The translations under genes and the position numbers were made by a program. From Paenibacillus sp. CC-CFT747 (lineage in GTDB: Bacteria; Bacillota; Bacilli; Paenibacillales; NBRC-103111), in NCBI GenBank assembly GCA_030323305.1, contig CP106741.1:5999501-6063500 (forward strand): DNA of 64,000 nucleotides, read 5' to 3'. Under the pieces are notes generated by a model, which saw nothing but the letters and a program-made list of their open reading frames with translations, was not told where the DNA came from and did not search any database. Below are positions 26,499 through 36,016 of the stretch, one piece after another; the first letter of the stretch is position 1; the number at the start of each line of letters is the position of its first letter.

Positions 26499-27518
26499 TT
26501 AATGATCCCGATACAAATTGATTAGATCTTTCAATGCCGCTGCAGCTGCCCCTCGAGGACTGGAGGAACCCCCAGTACACAAACTTCCCCATGGTATCCG
26601 TTTGGAAAACGATACCTTTATTGGTGCCGTCAACGGCGGCCAACAGATGACCGGGACCGATTTCCATAGGAGCGATGCTAATGTGAACGTTCCCCTCCTG
26701 TTTATGTGCTCTGGCAAGAAGCTTGTATTTCATCCCTCTTCCTTTAGCTCCAGCTATTTGCTCTTTGGTTACTTGATCAATCCCCTGGATCGACAGATCC
26801 TTCAGCGAATAATGAGTGCCAAGTAAATCATTAGACAACAAGAGGATTTTACAAGCACTATCGATTCCTTTTACATCCAAATCCGGATTGGTCTCTGCAA
26901 TGCCCTTCTGCTGGGCCGTTAACAAGGCTTCTTCAAAAGAAAGACCATCTTCCTGCATGCGGGTTAAGATATAGTTAGTCGTCCCGTTAAGGATCCCTTC
27001 GATCCCCACAATTTCGCTGCCGGCTAAACTGATTTCACCAATATCCTTTGTTGGCAAGGCGGCGGCCGTTGCCCCGCTATATTTTACTCTCACCTTATTG
27101 GCTTTTGCGGCCTCGAAAACCGTATCATACCGTGCCACAAGCGCACCTTTGGAAATGGCTACAACATCCATCCGATTACGGAATGCTGTCATGATGTGGG
27201 TAAAACCCGGCTCACCCTCTCTACATCCGTAGGGGCAGCTTCTACCAATACATCCGCTTTCCCATAACGGGTCGTCAGTGGCATGTGAAAGTTTCGAGCA
27301 TAATCCGCTAGCGATTGGGACCCCGGCCTGGCTTCAGACAGACTATCGAGGCGTAGTCCTTCCTCCGAACCAATAAAACCATCCCGTCCTCCTACCGCTA
27401 CCAGCCGTAATTCAAGATTGTAGTTCTCTTTAATCCTTTCGGATTTCTCTCTTAAAAGACGAATAAATTCTCGGCCTACGGTGCCAAAACCGGTTAATAC
27501 AATTCTTATTTGGCGCAT
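26499..27518 (-). CDS. hom: Homoserine dehydrogenase (two frameshifts)
   Basis: NAD(P)-dependent reduction of aspartate semialdehyde to homoserine for Thr/Met synthesis. The first frame starts at ATG 27518 with VLTGFGTVGREF (Rossmann GxGxxG). One added G at plus 27215-27217 joins it to the frame with VVAISKGAL and the catalytic-domain signature GILNGTTNYILTRM. One base is needed again at the C5 run (plus 26569-26573) to reach GGSSSPRGAAAAALKDLINL and the stop at 26499. The result is about 340 residues without the C-terminal ACT domain, i.e. the short form. This is probably an extra copy besides a housekeeping hom. Confidence 0.82.
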
Positions 27519-27544
27519 GTCCAATCCCCCGTTAGTATGAAACT

Positions 27545-27573
27545 TTGAAAAATCGATTCCCCTACCTTATCAT
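27545..27573 (+). promoter_or_regulatory. Sigma-A promoter for the 43-residue ORF
   Basis: TTGAAA (27545-27550), 17 bases, TATCAT (27568-27573), about 60 bases before the AGGAGG of the small ORF. Confidence 0.6.
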
Positions 27574-27640
27574 GGATAAAAATAACATAAAAAAGCTTTG
27601 TAGAATATAGAAGTGACTACGATGGTTTAGGAGGAAAATG

Positions 27641-27772
27641 ATGACTAATTCTAACTGCGATTCTGATTCTGTACCAAATTTATTCATGGTATTCTTTTTT
27701 AAAGGACTGGTCAAATTTTTAAAACCAGCCGAACCCGTCCCAGTCGGATCCCCCGCGAAACTGGCGGCATAA
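27641..27772 (+). CDS. Isolated 43-residue peptide gene, unknown function
   Basis: ATG 27641 is preceded at six bases by AGGAGG and at 68 bases by a good sigma-A promoter. The peptide starts with a polar NSNCDSDS stretch, has a central hydrophobic block NLFMVFFFKGLVKFLKP and a Pro/Val/Ala tail (PAEPVPVGSPAKLAA). It could be a small membrane-associated or signalling peptide, or a modified-peptide precursor. No processing enzyme or transporter lies next to it; the neighbours are hom and nrdJ, both on the other strand. A terminator follows at 27882. No family recognised. Confidence 0.5.
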   Translation: MTNSNCDSDSVPNLFMVFFFKGLVKFLKPAEPVPVGSPAKLAA

Positions 27773-27881
27773 TAAGGGCGGGAGCAGTAGACCTGATGCT
27801 TGATGATTGTTGATTGTGATGGCCTAATAGGCTCCATAAATCCACCATTCGAACACAAGCAAAAAAGAACAGGCGTACAGC

Positions 27882-27910
27882 AAAAAAAAGACCCCCTAAG
27901 GGGTCTTTTT
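27882..27910 (-). terminator. Terminator of nrdJ (bidirectional)
   Basis: Arms AAAGACCCC and GGGGTCTTT with a three-base loop, A-run on one side and T-run on the other. It ends both nrdJ and the small plus-strand ORF. Confidence 0.9.
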
Positions 27911-27912
27911 CA

Positions 27913-30525
27913 TTAGCTGCAGCGGCTGTATCCGCAGTTTGCACAGTTCTTGCAGCCTTCGGAGTTGATCAGCGAGATCGAGCCGCAGGAAGGGCAGATA
28001 TCCTTGCTTCCCGTATCCGCTGCCCCGTGGCTCTGGTGCCCGGCGGCAGGGGCCGGTGCAGCCGGCTCGGTTATCTTCACGCTAAGCTCCGGAAGGGCCG
28101 TGGCTTGCGTGTCGCCGGCGGCGGTAGCTTCGATGTGCGTCTCGAGGGCTTTCGCCACCGCATCCGCAATGGATTCCACCCGGTTGACGCCGAAACCGAT
28201 CGCACCGGAGCCGCCGATGCCTTTCAGGTGCTTGATCAGCAGGTTCACCTTGTTGCCGTGGTCTCCGTAGCGGAGGAACAGGGAGCAGACGCGGCCCAGC
28301 GCTTCGGACATCGCGAAGACGTCGGAGCCGGCTTTGCCGACATTAAGGAAGATCTCACCTGGCGTGCCGTTAAGATCATTGATCGTAATGTACGCCATGC
28401 CGAACGGAGTGTTCACTTTATAAGTGGCGCCGCGCAGAACCTGCGGACGGCTCTTGTATTCTTTGTCGAAGACCTGCTTCGTCGGCGCATCCACGTTAAC
28501 CGGCAGGCTTTCGGACAGGCTGTTGATCGCGGCATCGTCGCTCGCGGACGAATCAGCAGCGGCAGGAGCGGCAGCTTCCGCCTTCTTCTCTTCCTTCTTC
28601 TCGGTCGAGAGAACTTGAACGTCGCGGCTGCCGTCACGGTAAATCGTGACCCCTTTGCAGCCGAGGTCGAAGGCCAGCTCATAGAGACGCTCGGTCTCTT
28701 CTACCGTAAAGTCGGCCGGGCAGTTGGCCGTCTTCGAGATGGAGCTGTCGACCCATCTTTGGATGGCGGCCTGCACGCGGATATGATTCTCCGCCGACAA
28801 ATCCATGGAGGTGACGAAGTGAGCCGGAAGCTCTTCACCCGGATGCTGATCCATCCATTCCTTCGCGATCGGCACATACTGCTTGTCGAAGCCGAGACGG
28901 CTTTGGCGGAAGTATTCGAACGCGAAGTAGGGCTCGATCCCCGTCGACGTTCCGACCATCGTTCCGGTGCTTCCCGTAGGCGCCTGGGTGATGACCGTCA
29001 CGTTGCGCATGCCTTTCTTCTGAACGGCGGCGCCAACTTCAGGGTACTCGCCGACCATGTTCTTCATGAAGCCGGACTGCAGGAATTTATCGGCGATGAA
29101 GTGCTCGAACGAGCCCTTCTCTTCGGCGATCTCCGCCGAAGCCAGGTAGGCTTCCTTAGCCATGAACCCGTACAGCTTATCCAGGAAGTCCAGCGATTCC
29201 GGGCTGCCGTAACGGACTTCGAGCTTGATCATCAGCTCGGCAAGACCCATCGTTCCGAGGCCGATCCGGCGCTCTCCCTGCTGGTTGATGCGGTTTTCTT
29301 CGAAGTGGTAAGGCGTTTTATCGATCACGTTGTCCAGGAAGCGGGTCGAGTAGCGAACCGCACGTCCCAGCTCTTCCCAGGCCACATCGTGGTTTTCTTC
29401 GTCATAGAATCTCGACAGGTTGACCGCCGACAGGTTGCAGACGCCCCAAGCCGGAAGCCCCTGCTCTCCGCACGGATTGGTGCAGATGATCGGGTTGAAG
29501 TACCAGGAGTTCGACATCTGGTTGTAGTATTCCATGAACACGACACCCGGCTCGGCCGATTTCCAGGCGGACTCGATAATGGTATGCCAAACCTCGCGGG
29601 CCCGCACTGTACGGAACGGAACAACCGCTTTGCCGGCAGCCTTCCACTTAGCGAGGTCTCCGTCCCAGGTAGCGTCATAGGTTTCGTCCTTCGTATCCGG
29701 GAAAACAAGCTCCCATTCCAGATCTTCCTTAACGGCCTTCATGAAGTCGTTGCTTACGCAAACGGACAGGTTGGCGTTGGTGATCTGGCCCATGGTCTGC
29801 TTAACGGTAATGAAGTCCAGCAGATCCGGGTGCCAATCGTTGATCATGAGCATGAGCGCGCCGCGGCGGCTTCCGCCCTGCTCGATGAGCCCCGTCGTGT
29901 AGCTGAACAGACCGCCCCAGGAAACGGCACCGGAGGAGGACCCGTTCACTCCTTTTACCACCGCCCGGCGGGGACGAAGGGAAGACAGGTTAATGCCCAC
30001 CCCGCCGCCGCGGGACATGATCTCCGTCATCTCGGACAGCGTGGCCATAATGCCGCCGCGGCTGTCATGCGGGGACGGAACGACATAGCAGTTAAAGAGC
30101 GTCAGCTCGTCGCTTGCATCGGCGCCTGCGGCAATCCGTCCGCCGGGAACGAGCTTCCAGTCCTCCAGCAGGTAACGGAACTTCTCCGTCCATTCCTTCT
30201 GCTTCTCGGGAGTGGCTTCTACGGATGCCATGGCCTTGGCCAAACGGTCCCACAGCTGCTCCGGCGTGCTCTCTTTATTTAAGGTAAGCTTCTCGATCGT
30301 CGACTCGAACAGCTCTCCGCTGCGGAGCTTGACCGTCACGTTCTTGCCTTCCCGGCGAACGATCTCTCCTACTTCCTTGGCTGGAAATTTAGGATCATCC
30401 TTGGTCAGAACCAGAACCGTATCGCCTACTTTGGTATTGTTGGTATCCGCATCCTTCATGGCATAACGATCCAGGAAAATTTTCTCGCTAAGGCCTTCCA
30501 GACGTTTCAGTTGTGCAGTTTTCAT
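27913..30525 (-). CDS. nrdJ: Class II (adenosylcobalamin-dependent) ribonucleotide reductase
   Basis: An 870-residue enzyme that makes dNTPs with a B12-derived radical and so works with or without oxygen. Active-site cysteines are seen in LTLFNCYVVPSPHDSRGG and NPCGEQGLPAWGVCNLSAVN; the barrel segment QAPTGSTGTMVGTSTGIEPY is characteristic. A charged Ala/Lys/Glu linker near residue 640 leads to a second domain (GEIFLNVGKAGSDVFAMSEA) and a C-terminal metal-binding tail CPSCGS...CKNCANCGYSRC. The ATG at 30525 follows AGGAGGG at eight bases. The frame is intact over 2.6 kb. Two NrdR-type boxes precede it; no cobalamin riboswitch is seen. Confidence 0.95.
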   Translation of the reverse strand: MKTAQLKRLEGLSEKIFLDRYAMKDADTNNTKVGDTVLVLTKDDPKFPAKEVGEIVRREGKNVTVKLRSGELFESTIEKLTLNKESTPEQLWDRLAKAMASVEATPEKQKEWTEKFRYLLEDWKLVPGGRIAAGADASDELTLFNCYVVPSPHDSRGGIMATLSEMTEIMSRGGGVGINLSSLRPRRAVVKGVNGSSSGAVSWGGLFSYTTGLIEQGGSRRGALMLMINDWHPDLLDFITVKQTMGQITNANLSVCVSNDFMKAVKEDLEWELVFPDTKDETYDATWDGDLAKWKAAGKAVVPFRTVRAREVWHTIIESAWKSAEPGVVFMEYYNQMSNSWYFNPIICTNPCGEQGLPAWGVCNLSAVNLSRFYDEENHDVAWEELGRAVRYSTRFLDNVIDKTPYHFEENRINQQGERRIGLGTMGLAELMIKLEVRYGSPESLDFLDKLYGFMAKEAYLASAEIAEEKGSFEHFIADKFLQSGFMKNMVGEYPEVGAAVQKKGMRNVTVITQAPTGSTGTMVGTSTGIEPYFAFEYFRQSRLGFDKQYVPIAKEWMDQHPGEELPAHFVTSMDLSAENHIRVQAAIQRWVDSSISKTANCPADFTVEETERLYELAFDLGCKGVTIYRDGSRDVQVLSTEKKEEKKAEAAAPAAADSSASDDAAINSLSESLPVNVDAPTKQVFDKEYKSRPQVLRGATYKVNTPFGMAYITINDLNGTPGEIFLNVGKAGSDVFAMSEALGRVCSLFLRYGDHGNKVNLLIKHLKGIGGSGAIGFGVNRVESIADAVAKALETHIEATAAGDTQATALPELSVKITEPAAPAPAAGHQSHGAADTGSKDICPSCGSISLINSEGCKNCANCGYSRCS

Positions 30526-30881
30526 GACAAGCACCCTCCTCGGATAAATAGGACATCGAATAATCGTACATAATGGCAGCTGATGTATTTTATGTAGGTA
30601 TCACAATATATTGTGTGCGAAAATCATAATACCACACAACATCTAGTGCTTCGAGTGAAGAAAAGGCGAATTAGCCGAAAAATATCGGATCTTGTCTCCC
30701 TTTTCTTGAGTTTTCTCCTCCTTTCTCTCTATTTCATGAAGGCAGTATGGGGCCGAAAATGAGAGATTTTAAGAATTTGGCAACTCGCGGCCGATTTGAC
30801 AAGCGTACGGCTACATGTCATTTTAAACATAAAAGCCTCTGTTAGAATCAACATATAGGTACATAAGGAGGAAAACACCAC
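30526..30881. promoter_or_regulatory. Divergent nrdJ/dat intergenic region with tandem NrdR boxes
   Basis: This 356-base gap holds two palindromic NrdR-type boxes: CACAATATATTGTG (30602-30615, perfect) and CACAACATCTAGTG (30635-30648, imperfect), centres 33 bp apart, about three helical turns, the usual NrdR spacing. They lie 77-123 bases before the nrdJ start. The right part (30800-30881) holds the leader of the transaminase gene. I see no riboswitch fold. Confidence 0.8.
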
Positions 30882-31732
30882 ATGATCTTGTATAATGACG
30901 CCATCTTGGAGCGTAACGAAGTCACCGTCTCCCCCGAGGACCGGGGGTATTATTTCGGAGACGGCGTGTATGAAGTGTTTCGTCTGTACAACGGGCGCCT
31001 CTTCGAGCCTGAGGCCCATAAGGAGCGTCTCCTCCGCAGCGCGCGCGAAATTCGGCTGTCTTTGCCCTATTCGGCCGATAAATTGACAAGACGGCTGGAC
31101 GATCTCGTTCAAGCCTCCGGAATCACCGAGGGCACGCTCTATCTGCAGATCACCCGCGGCTGCGCCCCCGGGCGCACGGCTTCCCGGCCGAAAGCAGTCC
31201 CGTCCTTATGGCTTACTGCACGGAGGTGGCTCGTCCGGCAGCAGGCATGGAGAGGGGAATCACCGCCGTAACCGTTCCGGACATCCGCTGGCTGAGGTGT
31301 GACATCAAGTCCCTGAATCTTCTGCCGAACGTTCTGGCCAAACAGGAAGCCGCGGACCGCGGGGTGAACGAAGTCGTCCTCCATCGGAACGGGACGGTCA
31401 CAGAGTGCAGCGCCTCCAACCTGATGATCGTGCGCGATGACACCATCCGAACCCATCCCGCCAACAACTTGATCCTCCACGGCATTACCCGGCAGGTTGT
31501 CTTCCGCCTGGCGCAAGAGCTGGCCCTCTCCGTCGAAGAGGAACCGTTCTCTATCGAAGAGCTTATCGCAGCGGAGGAAGCCTTCATCACCGGGACGACC
31601 GTCGAGGTTACGCCTGTTATCGAAGTGGACGGACGGCGGATCGGGAACGGACGCCCTGGCCCCGTAACCCGTCTCCTCCAGGAACGCTTCGTTCAAGAAA
31701 TCGCCCGTCAGACCGGCCGGCTTCCTCTCTAA
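30882..31732 (+). CDS. dat: D-amino-acid aminotransferase (frameshift at 31165-31172)
   Basis: PLP-dependent class IV transaminase that makes D-glutamate or D-alanine for the cell wall. The first frame has DAILERNEVTVSPEDRGYYF and GDGVYEVFRLYNGRLFE; the second has the catalytic lysine in CDIKSLNLLPNVLAKQEA and the cofactor-binding ECSASNLMIV and ITGTTVEVTPV. The frames join as RGCAPRAHGFPAESSP if the C5/G3 run at 31165-31172 has one more base, giving about 283 residues, the family norm. The start follows AAGGAGG. It is divergent from nrdJ. Confidence 0.92.
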
Positions 31733-31941
31733 AAGGCTTACGCAAGGGACCTCACGTGTGAATACGACTTAGCCAAATCACTCAAGCCTAGCCCCTTAAG
31801 CCGAAACACCCATGCCTAAACGTTTCAAGACTAACCCAAGCTAAGCCAGTGTTGTCCCTTCGTCTCCGGTAACACCTTCTCCCCTACCAGCCCCCGCCGG
31901 CCTAAACAGCCGCCCGGGGGCTTAGGCTTGTCCTACGAGAA
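31733..31941. other. Intergenic region with a GC-rich hairpin
   Basis: About 200 bases with no credible ORF. An inverted repeat AGCCCCCG...CGGGGGCT (31889-31922) could act as a transcription stop for the converging dat and lipM genes, though it lacks a good T-run. Nothing else is evident. Confidence 0.4.
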
Positions 31942-32783
31942 TTATCGCCGCAAATTCCATTCGTCCGACGAATACTTCTCCCGGGCCAACCGTTCCGCCA
32001 GCTCCCGCTCATAGGGGGTGAGCTCCTCTTCCTTTAGCTCAATGCCCATCCCGGCGGCTATCCCCTTGTGGAAGGCAGCCTCCACTTCCGGAAGCTCCAC
32101 ACGTTCTCTGCCCAAGCTCCGCTTGATGTCATTGATCGCTACCGCTTTCTGCACGAACGAAGCCATCATCCGCTCCCGGAGGGCCTCCGTGCGGAAATTC
32201 AGCAGGGAGAACAGCTCCTGCACATCAAGATCGAGCAAAATCGAGCCGTGCTGCAGCACCACACCCTTCTGCCTCGTTTGGGCGCTTCCGGCTACTTTGC
32301 GTCCTTCCACGACGAGCTCGTACCAGGAAGGCGAATCGAAGCAGGCCGCCGAGCCGGCGGACGCGTATTTCGCCTTCTCCTCTTCGGTAGCCAGGTTCAC
32401 CATCTTGGCATCGAGATCCAGGTTGCGGAAGCCCTGCAGCAGGCCCTCGCTCAGGACTCGGTAGGCGTCCGTCACCCCGCTTGGCAGTCCCGGGTATTTC
32501 TCCGAGACGATAATGCTGTAGGTCAGCTCCCGGTCATGCAGAACGGCCCTTCCTCCCGTCGCCCGGCGGACAAAGCCGATTCCACGCCGGCGGACCTCCT
32601 CCCGATCCACCTCGGAGAACTTTTGAAAATAGCCGATGCTGAGCCCCGCCGGCTCCCAGCCGTAGAAACGCACCGTTGGCGGTGCCGCCCCTTCGCTGTG
32701 AGCGGTGAGAATCGCTTCGTCAAGCGCCATATTGTAGGCCGGGAAGCCTTCCCCGACCGGATCCATCTCCATTGGGCCGTCAT
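31942..32783 (-). CDS. lipM: Octanoyltransferase LipM-type (frameshift at 32751-32754)
   Basis: Transfers octanoate from acyl carrier protein to GcvH, the first step of lipoate assembly in Bacillales. The main frame has RRATGGRAVLHDRELTYSI, the nucleophile cysteine in AACFDSPSWYELVVEGRKVA and GSAQTRQKGVVLQHGSILLD, closely matching LipM rather than LplA. The true N-terminus (MTAQWRWIRSG, ATG 32783, GAAGGGG upstream) is in another frame and joins at SGEGFPAYNMALDEAIL if the GGGG run has a fifth G. Length is about 280 residues. It is divergent from yqhH. Confidence 0.9.
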
Positions 32784-33008
32784 GATACCCCTTCTTTCTT
32801 GAGTCGGATGCGGCAAAGCATGAATCTTAAGTATAGCAACAATCTCTTGCCAGGGAAAGCGATTCGGGTCCAGCCTCTAGGAACGCTCTCCTTGCCGGAC
32901 GGCGGGTTATGAAATGGCAGCCTTTGGTTCATACTACAAGGATAAACGGCATGCCCCTTTCTTCTATTATACTTATCCACCACCCTACACCCGCAGGAGG
33001 TCTGCCCC

Positions 33009-34795
33009 ATGCAGCCAACAGATCCTATACTGGTGCGGCCCATTCATGACCGGCTGTCCATTCATTTTGACCGGAGCTGGTTACCGGAATGGAACGCCCG
33101 CTCGGACAAAAACGGCCCCTGGGACGATTGGACGCTCTACCGTCTTGCGCTAGAAGCCGAGCAGTCCCGTCTGGTCGCAAGCTTCGACGAGCTGCAGTGC
33201 CTGCGCCATATTCCCCAGCTCGAGCCGATGACCCATCAGATCGAGACGGCGAAGAAGGTGCTTTTCGAGATGCGCGGGCGGGCCATTCTGGCCGATGAGG
33301 TCGGACTTGGCAAAACGATCGAGGCGGGGCTGGTGCTGAAGGAATACATGATCCGCGGCTTGATCCGCAAGGTGCTTATTCTCGTTCCGGCCTCCCTGGT
33401 CCTCCAATGGGTGAGGGAGCTCAACCAGAAGTTCGGGATTCCGGCGGCGGCGCAGAAGAAGGAATACATGTGGGCGGGCTGTGACGTGATCGTTGCGTCC
33501 ATGGATACCGCCAAGCGGGCCCCCATCGCGATATCGTAATGAATATCGACTACGACATGCTGATTATCGACGAGGCCCATAAGCTGAAGAACAAGAAAAC
33601 GAGCAACTACCAGTTCGTCAACGAGCTGCGCAAAAAATACTGCCTTCTCCTTACGGCTACACCCGTCCAGAACGACCTCGGAGAGCTCTACAACTTGATC
33701 ACCCTGCTTAAGCCCGGCCAGCTTGGAGGCCATGGAAGCTTCCAGAGCAACTTCGTTGTGGATAAAAGGATGCCGAAAAACGAAGGCATCCTCCAGCAGG
33801 AGCTGTCGAAGGTGATGGTGCGGAACCGGCGAAGTGACGGAGGGGTGAATTTTACGAAACGGATTGTCAAGAACATCCCCCTCACCCTATCTCCGGAAGA
33901 GAAGGCCCTGTATGACGGCGTCACCGACTTCGTGAAGCATAAATACGAGGAGTCCGGACGGAACGTGCAGAGCGTCCTGTCCCTGGTCACGCTTCAGCGG
34001 GAAGTGTGCTCCAGCCGGGATGCCGTGTTCATTACGCTTGTCAACCTGTTCAAGAAAACGGCGGAGGATTCCCCCGTCCGGGCGAAGATTTGGGACCTGG
34101 TCCAGCTGATCAAGGGCATCCAGGCTAACACGAAAGCGGAGAAGGTAATGGAGCTCGTTCAGGACATCCGGGATAAGGTCATTATCTTCACGGAATACCG
34201 CGCCTCCCAGGAATACCTGCTGAAGTTTCTTAAGGATCACGGTATATCGGCCGTCCCTTACCGGGGCGGCATGAACCGCGGCAAGAAGGACTGGATGATG
34301 GATCTCTTCCGCAGCCGGGCTCAAGTGCTCGTGGCGACGGAAGCGGGCGGGGAAGGAATCAATCTTCAGTTCTGCCACCACATGATCAACTTCGACCTTC
34401 CCTGGAACCCTATGCGGGTGGAGCAGCGGATCGGAAGGGTTCACCGCCTGGGGCAGACGCATGATGTGAAAATCTACAACCTGTCGACCCGGGGAACGAT
34501 CGAAGAGCATATCCTCTCCCTCCTGCACGAGAAGATTAATATGTTCGAGATGGTAATCGGAGGGTTGGATACGATTTTGGAGAAATTCGACAAAAAGAAT
34601 TCCATCGAATCCTCGCTCATGAGAATGGTGCTGGAATCCGGAAGCGAGGCGGAGATTCGGGAGCGGCTGGACAGCTTCGGCGAATCGCTGGCCGAGCTTC
34701 GGGAGGAAGGCCAGGAGACGGATTCCCCCTCCCTTCTGCATATACTGCCGGAAACGGGAACCGCCTCCGCCGGCACCAAGGGGGCCAGCCTGTGA
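33009..34795 (+). CDS. yqhH: SNF2-family helicase-like ATPase, YqhH type (frameshift at 33520)
   Basis: A SWI2/SNF2 (RapA-like) protein. Motif I is ADEVGLGKTIEAG, motif II DEAH, motif III LLLTATPVQNDLGEL, motif V ATEAGGEGINLQ and motif VI QRIGRVHRLGQ. The N-terminal 176 residues and the remaining 418 are in different frames and join as TAKRAPHRDIVMNIDYDM if the run of five Cs at 33520-33524 has six. Total length is about 595 residues. It precedes yqhG with overlapping stop and start codons and sits beside lipM, as in the Bacillus subtilis yqh region, although gcvT is not next to it here. The target, possibly transcription complexes, is not established. Confidence 0.9.
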
Positions 34796-35898
34796 ATACG
34801 GAGCAGATCAGCCGTTTTGTGACCGATTACCTGGAAACAATGGGCTGCCGCATCCTGGAGAGAAGCCCCGCGCATCTCTCCGTCAAGCTCTCTCCTGAGG
34901 CGGATAAGGACTTGACCGGCCGCTCCTATTATTGGAACTTCGTCGAGCGGACCGGGGCACCTCCTGAGACGATGACCTTTACCTTCGTCTTCGACCAGGA
35001 AGCATACAGCCCTCCGGCTCCTCCCTCGGGAGCGGCCCCCGAAGCAGGCCGGGTTCCGCTCCCGGCACCCCGCTCGGCAGCCCGCCTGCTTCGGGGGGAC
35101 TTCCCTCCCCGCCGGCAGCCAGGGCCAGCACGGAGCCGTCTCCGGCTCCGTTACGGGTCCGTCAGCCCCATCATCGGGACAGGGGACGCCTCCCGGAGGG
35201 CAGGAAAGCATTCTCGGACGTTATTTTGGCATCAGCGGAGTATCCCCGACCGGGTTCGCCGGAAGAATTCCGACCGACAACGTCACCTTCGGTAGCCGCA
35301 GGCTCGACCAGATCATCGGGGCGGTTTCCCGAAAGGGCCGCTTCGTCCGTCTGTTTGAGGAGCACGCGGCACCGGCGGTCCCCGGAGCTCAGGCCTCTCG
35401 ACGGGATACACCACCTGGCTCGGAATCAATTACAAGGTCGAGCTCGCCTGCGACATGAAACGGGATGAGCTGCATTCCTTGGGCATCCATCTTGGAACCG
35501 GGGAAATCGTCGAAGGCTTCCATGACCGGATCTCCGCCCGGCCGCTTACCCCGCGCCTGCCTTCGAGCATTTTTGTAAAGCCCGCCCGGATGAGTGCCGA
35601 GCGTGCCGTGCAGCTCCTGGAGGCTTTTCTGGAGATCAAGCTGGGGCACTACGATCATTCCTGGGCGGATAATGCCCACCGCCGGTTGATGGAGGAGCTC
35701 GCGCGGATTGACGCATACTACACGGAGCTGATCGGCCATTCGGAAGACGAGAAGAAGCCGGAGATCCAGGAGCAGTACGAAGCGAGACGAAGGGAAGCCG
35801 AATGGCAGTACCGGCCCCAAATCAACGTATCCGTCATTAACTGCGGGCTGTTTCACTTAAAAGGGGACGGTTTGACGCCAGCCGACGAAACTCGCTAA
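34792..35898 (+). CDS. yqhG: YqhG-family protein with Pro/Gly/Ser linker (several frameshifts)
   Basis: Starts at GTG 34792 inside the end of yqhH. The first 80 residues contain the conserved GRSYYWNFVERTGAPPETMT; the C-terminal part contains GVSPTGFAGRIPTDNV, YTTWLGINYKVELACDMKRD and PSSIFVKPARMSAERAVQLL. Between them is a low-complexity, G+C-rich linker of about 70-80 residues. By eye its frames switch at least twice around 35040-35100 (including a G6 run at 35093-35098) and once near 35400. The natural linker probably reads APGTPLGSPPASGG and later GPSAPSSGQGTPPGGQES. Relatives in Bacillus lack such a long insert. Function is unknown; it is always paired with the SNF2 protein. Confidence 0.82.
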
Positions 35899-36016
35899 AA
35901 AGCCCTTCCGCTCCCGAAAGCAATTCGCTCCCCTGCCTCCCACAAAGAAACAAACTTTGCCTGTTCTAAAAGCTACAATGGGAGAATAACGTCTTACTTA
36001 CTAACGAGGTGGATCT

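Noticed and set aside
28027..30282. A 751-codon open frame on the plus strand opposite nrdJ
   Set aside because: It is the antisense shadow of the GC-biased nrdJ codons, has no ribosome binding site or family motifs, and nrdJ itself is beyond doubt.
30535..30880. Cobalamin riboswitch upstream of nrdJ
   Set aside because: I looked for the B12 box and a long structured leader and saw neither; the region is explained by NrdR boxes.
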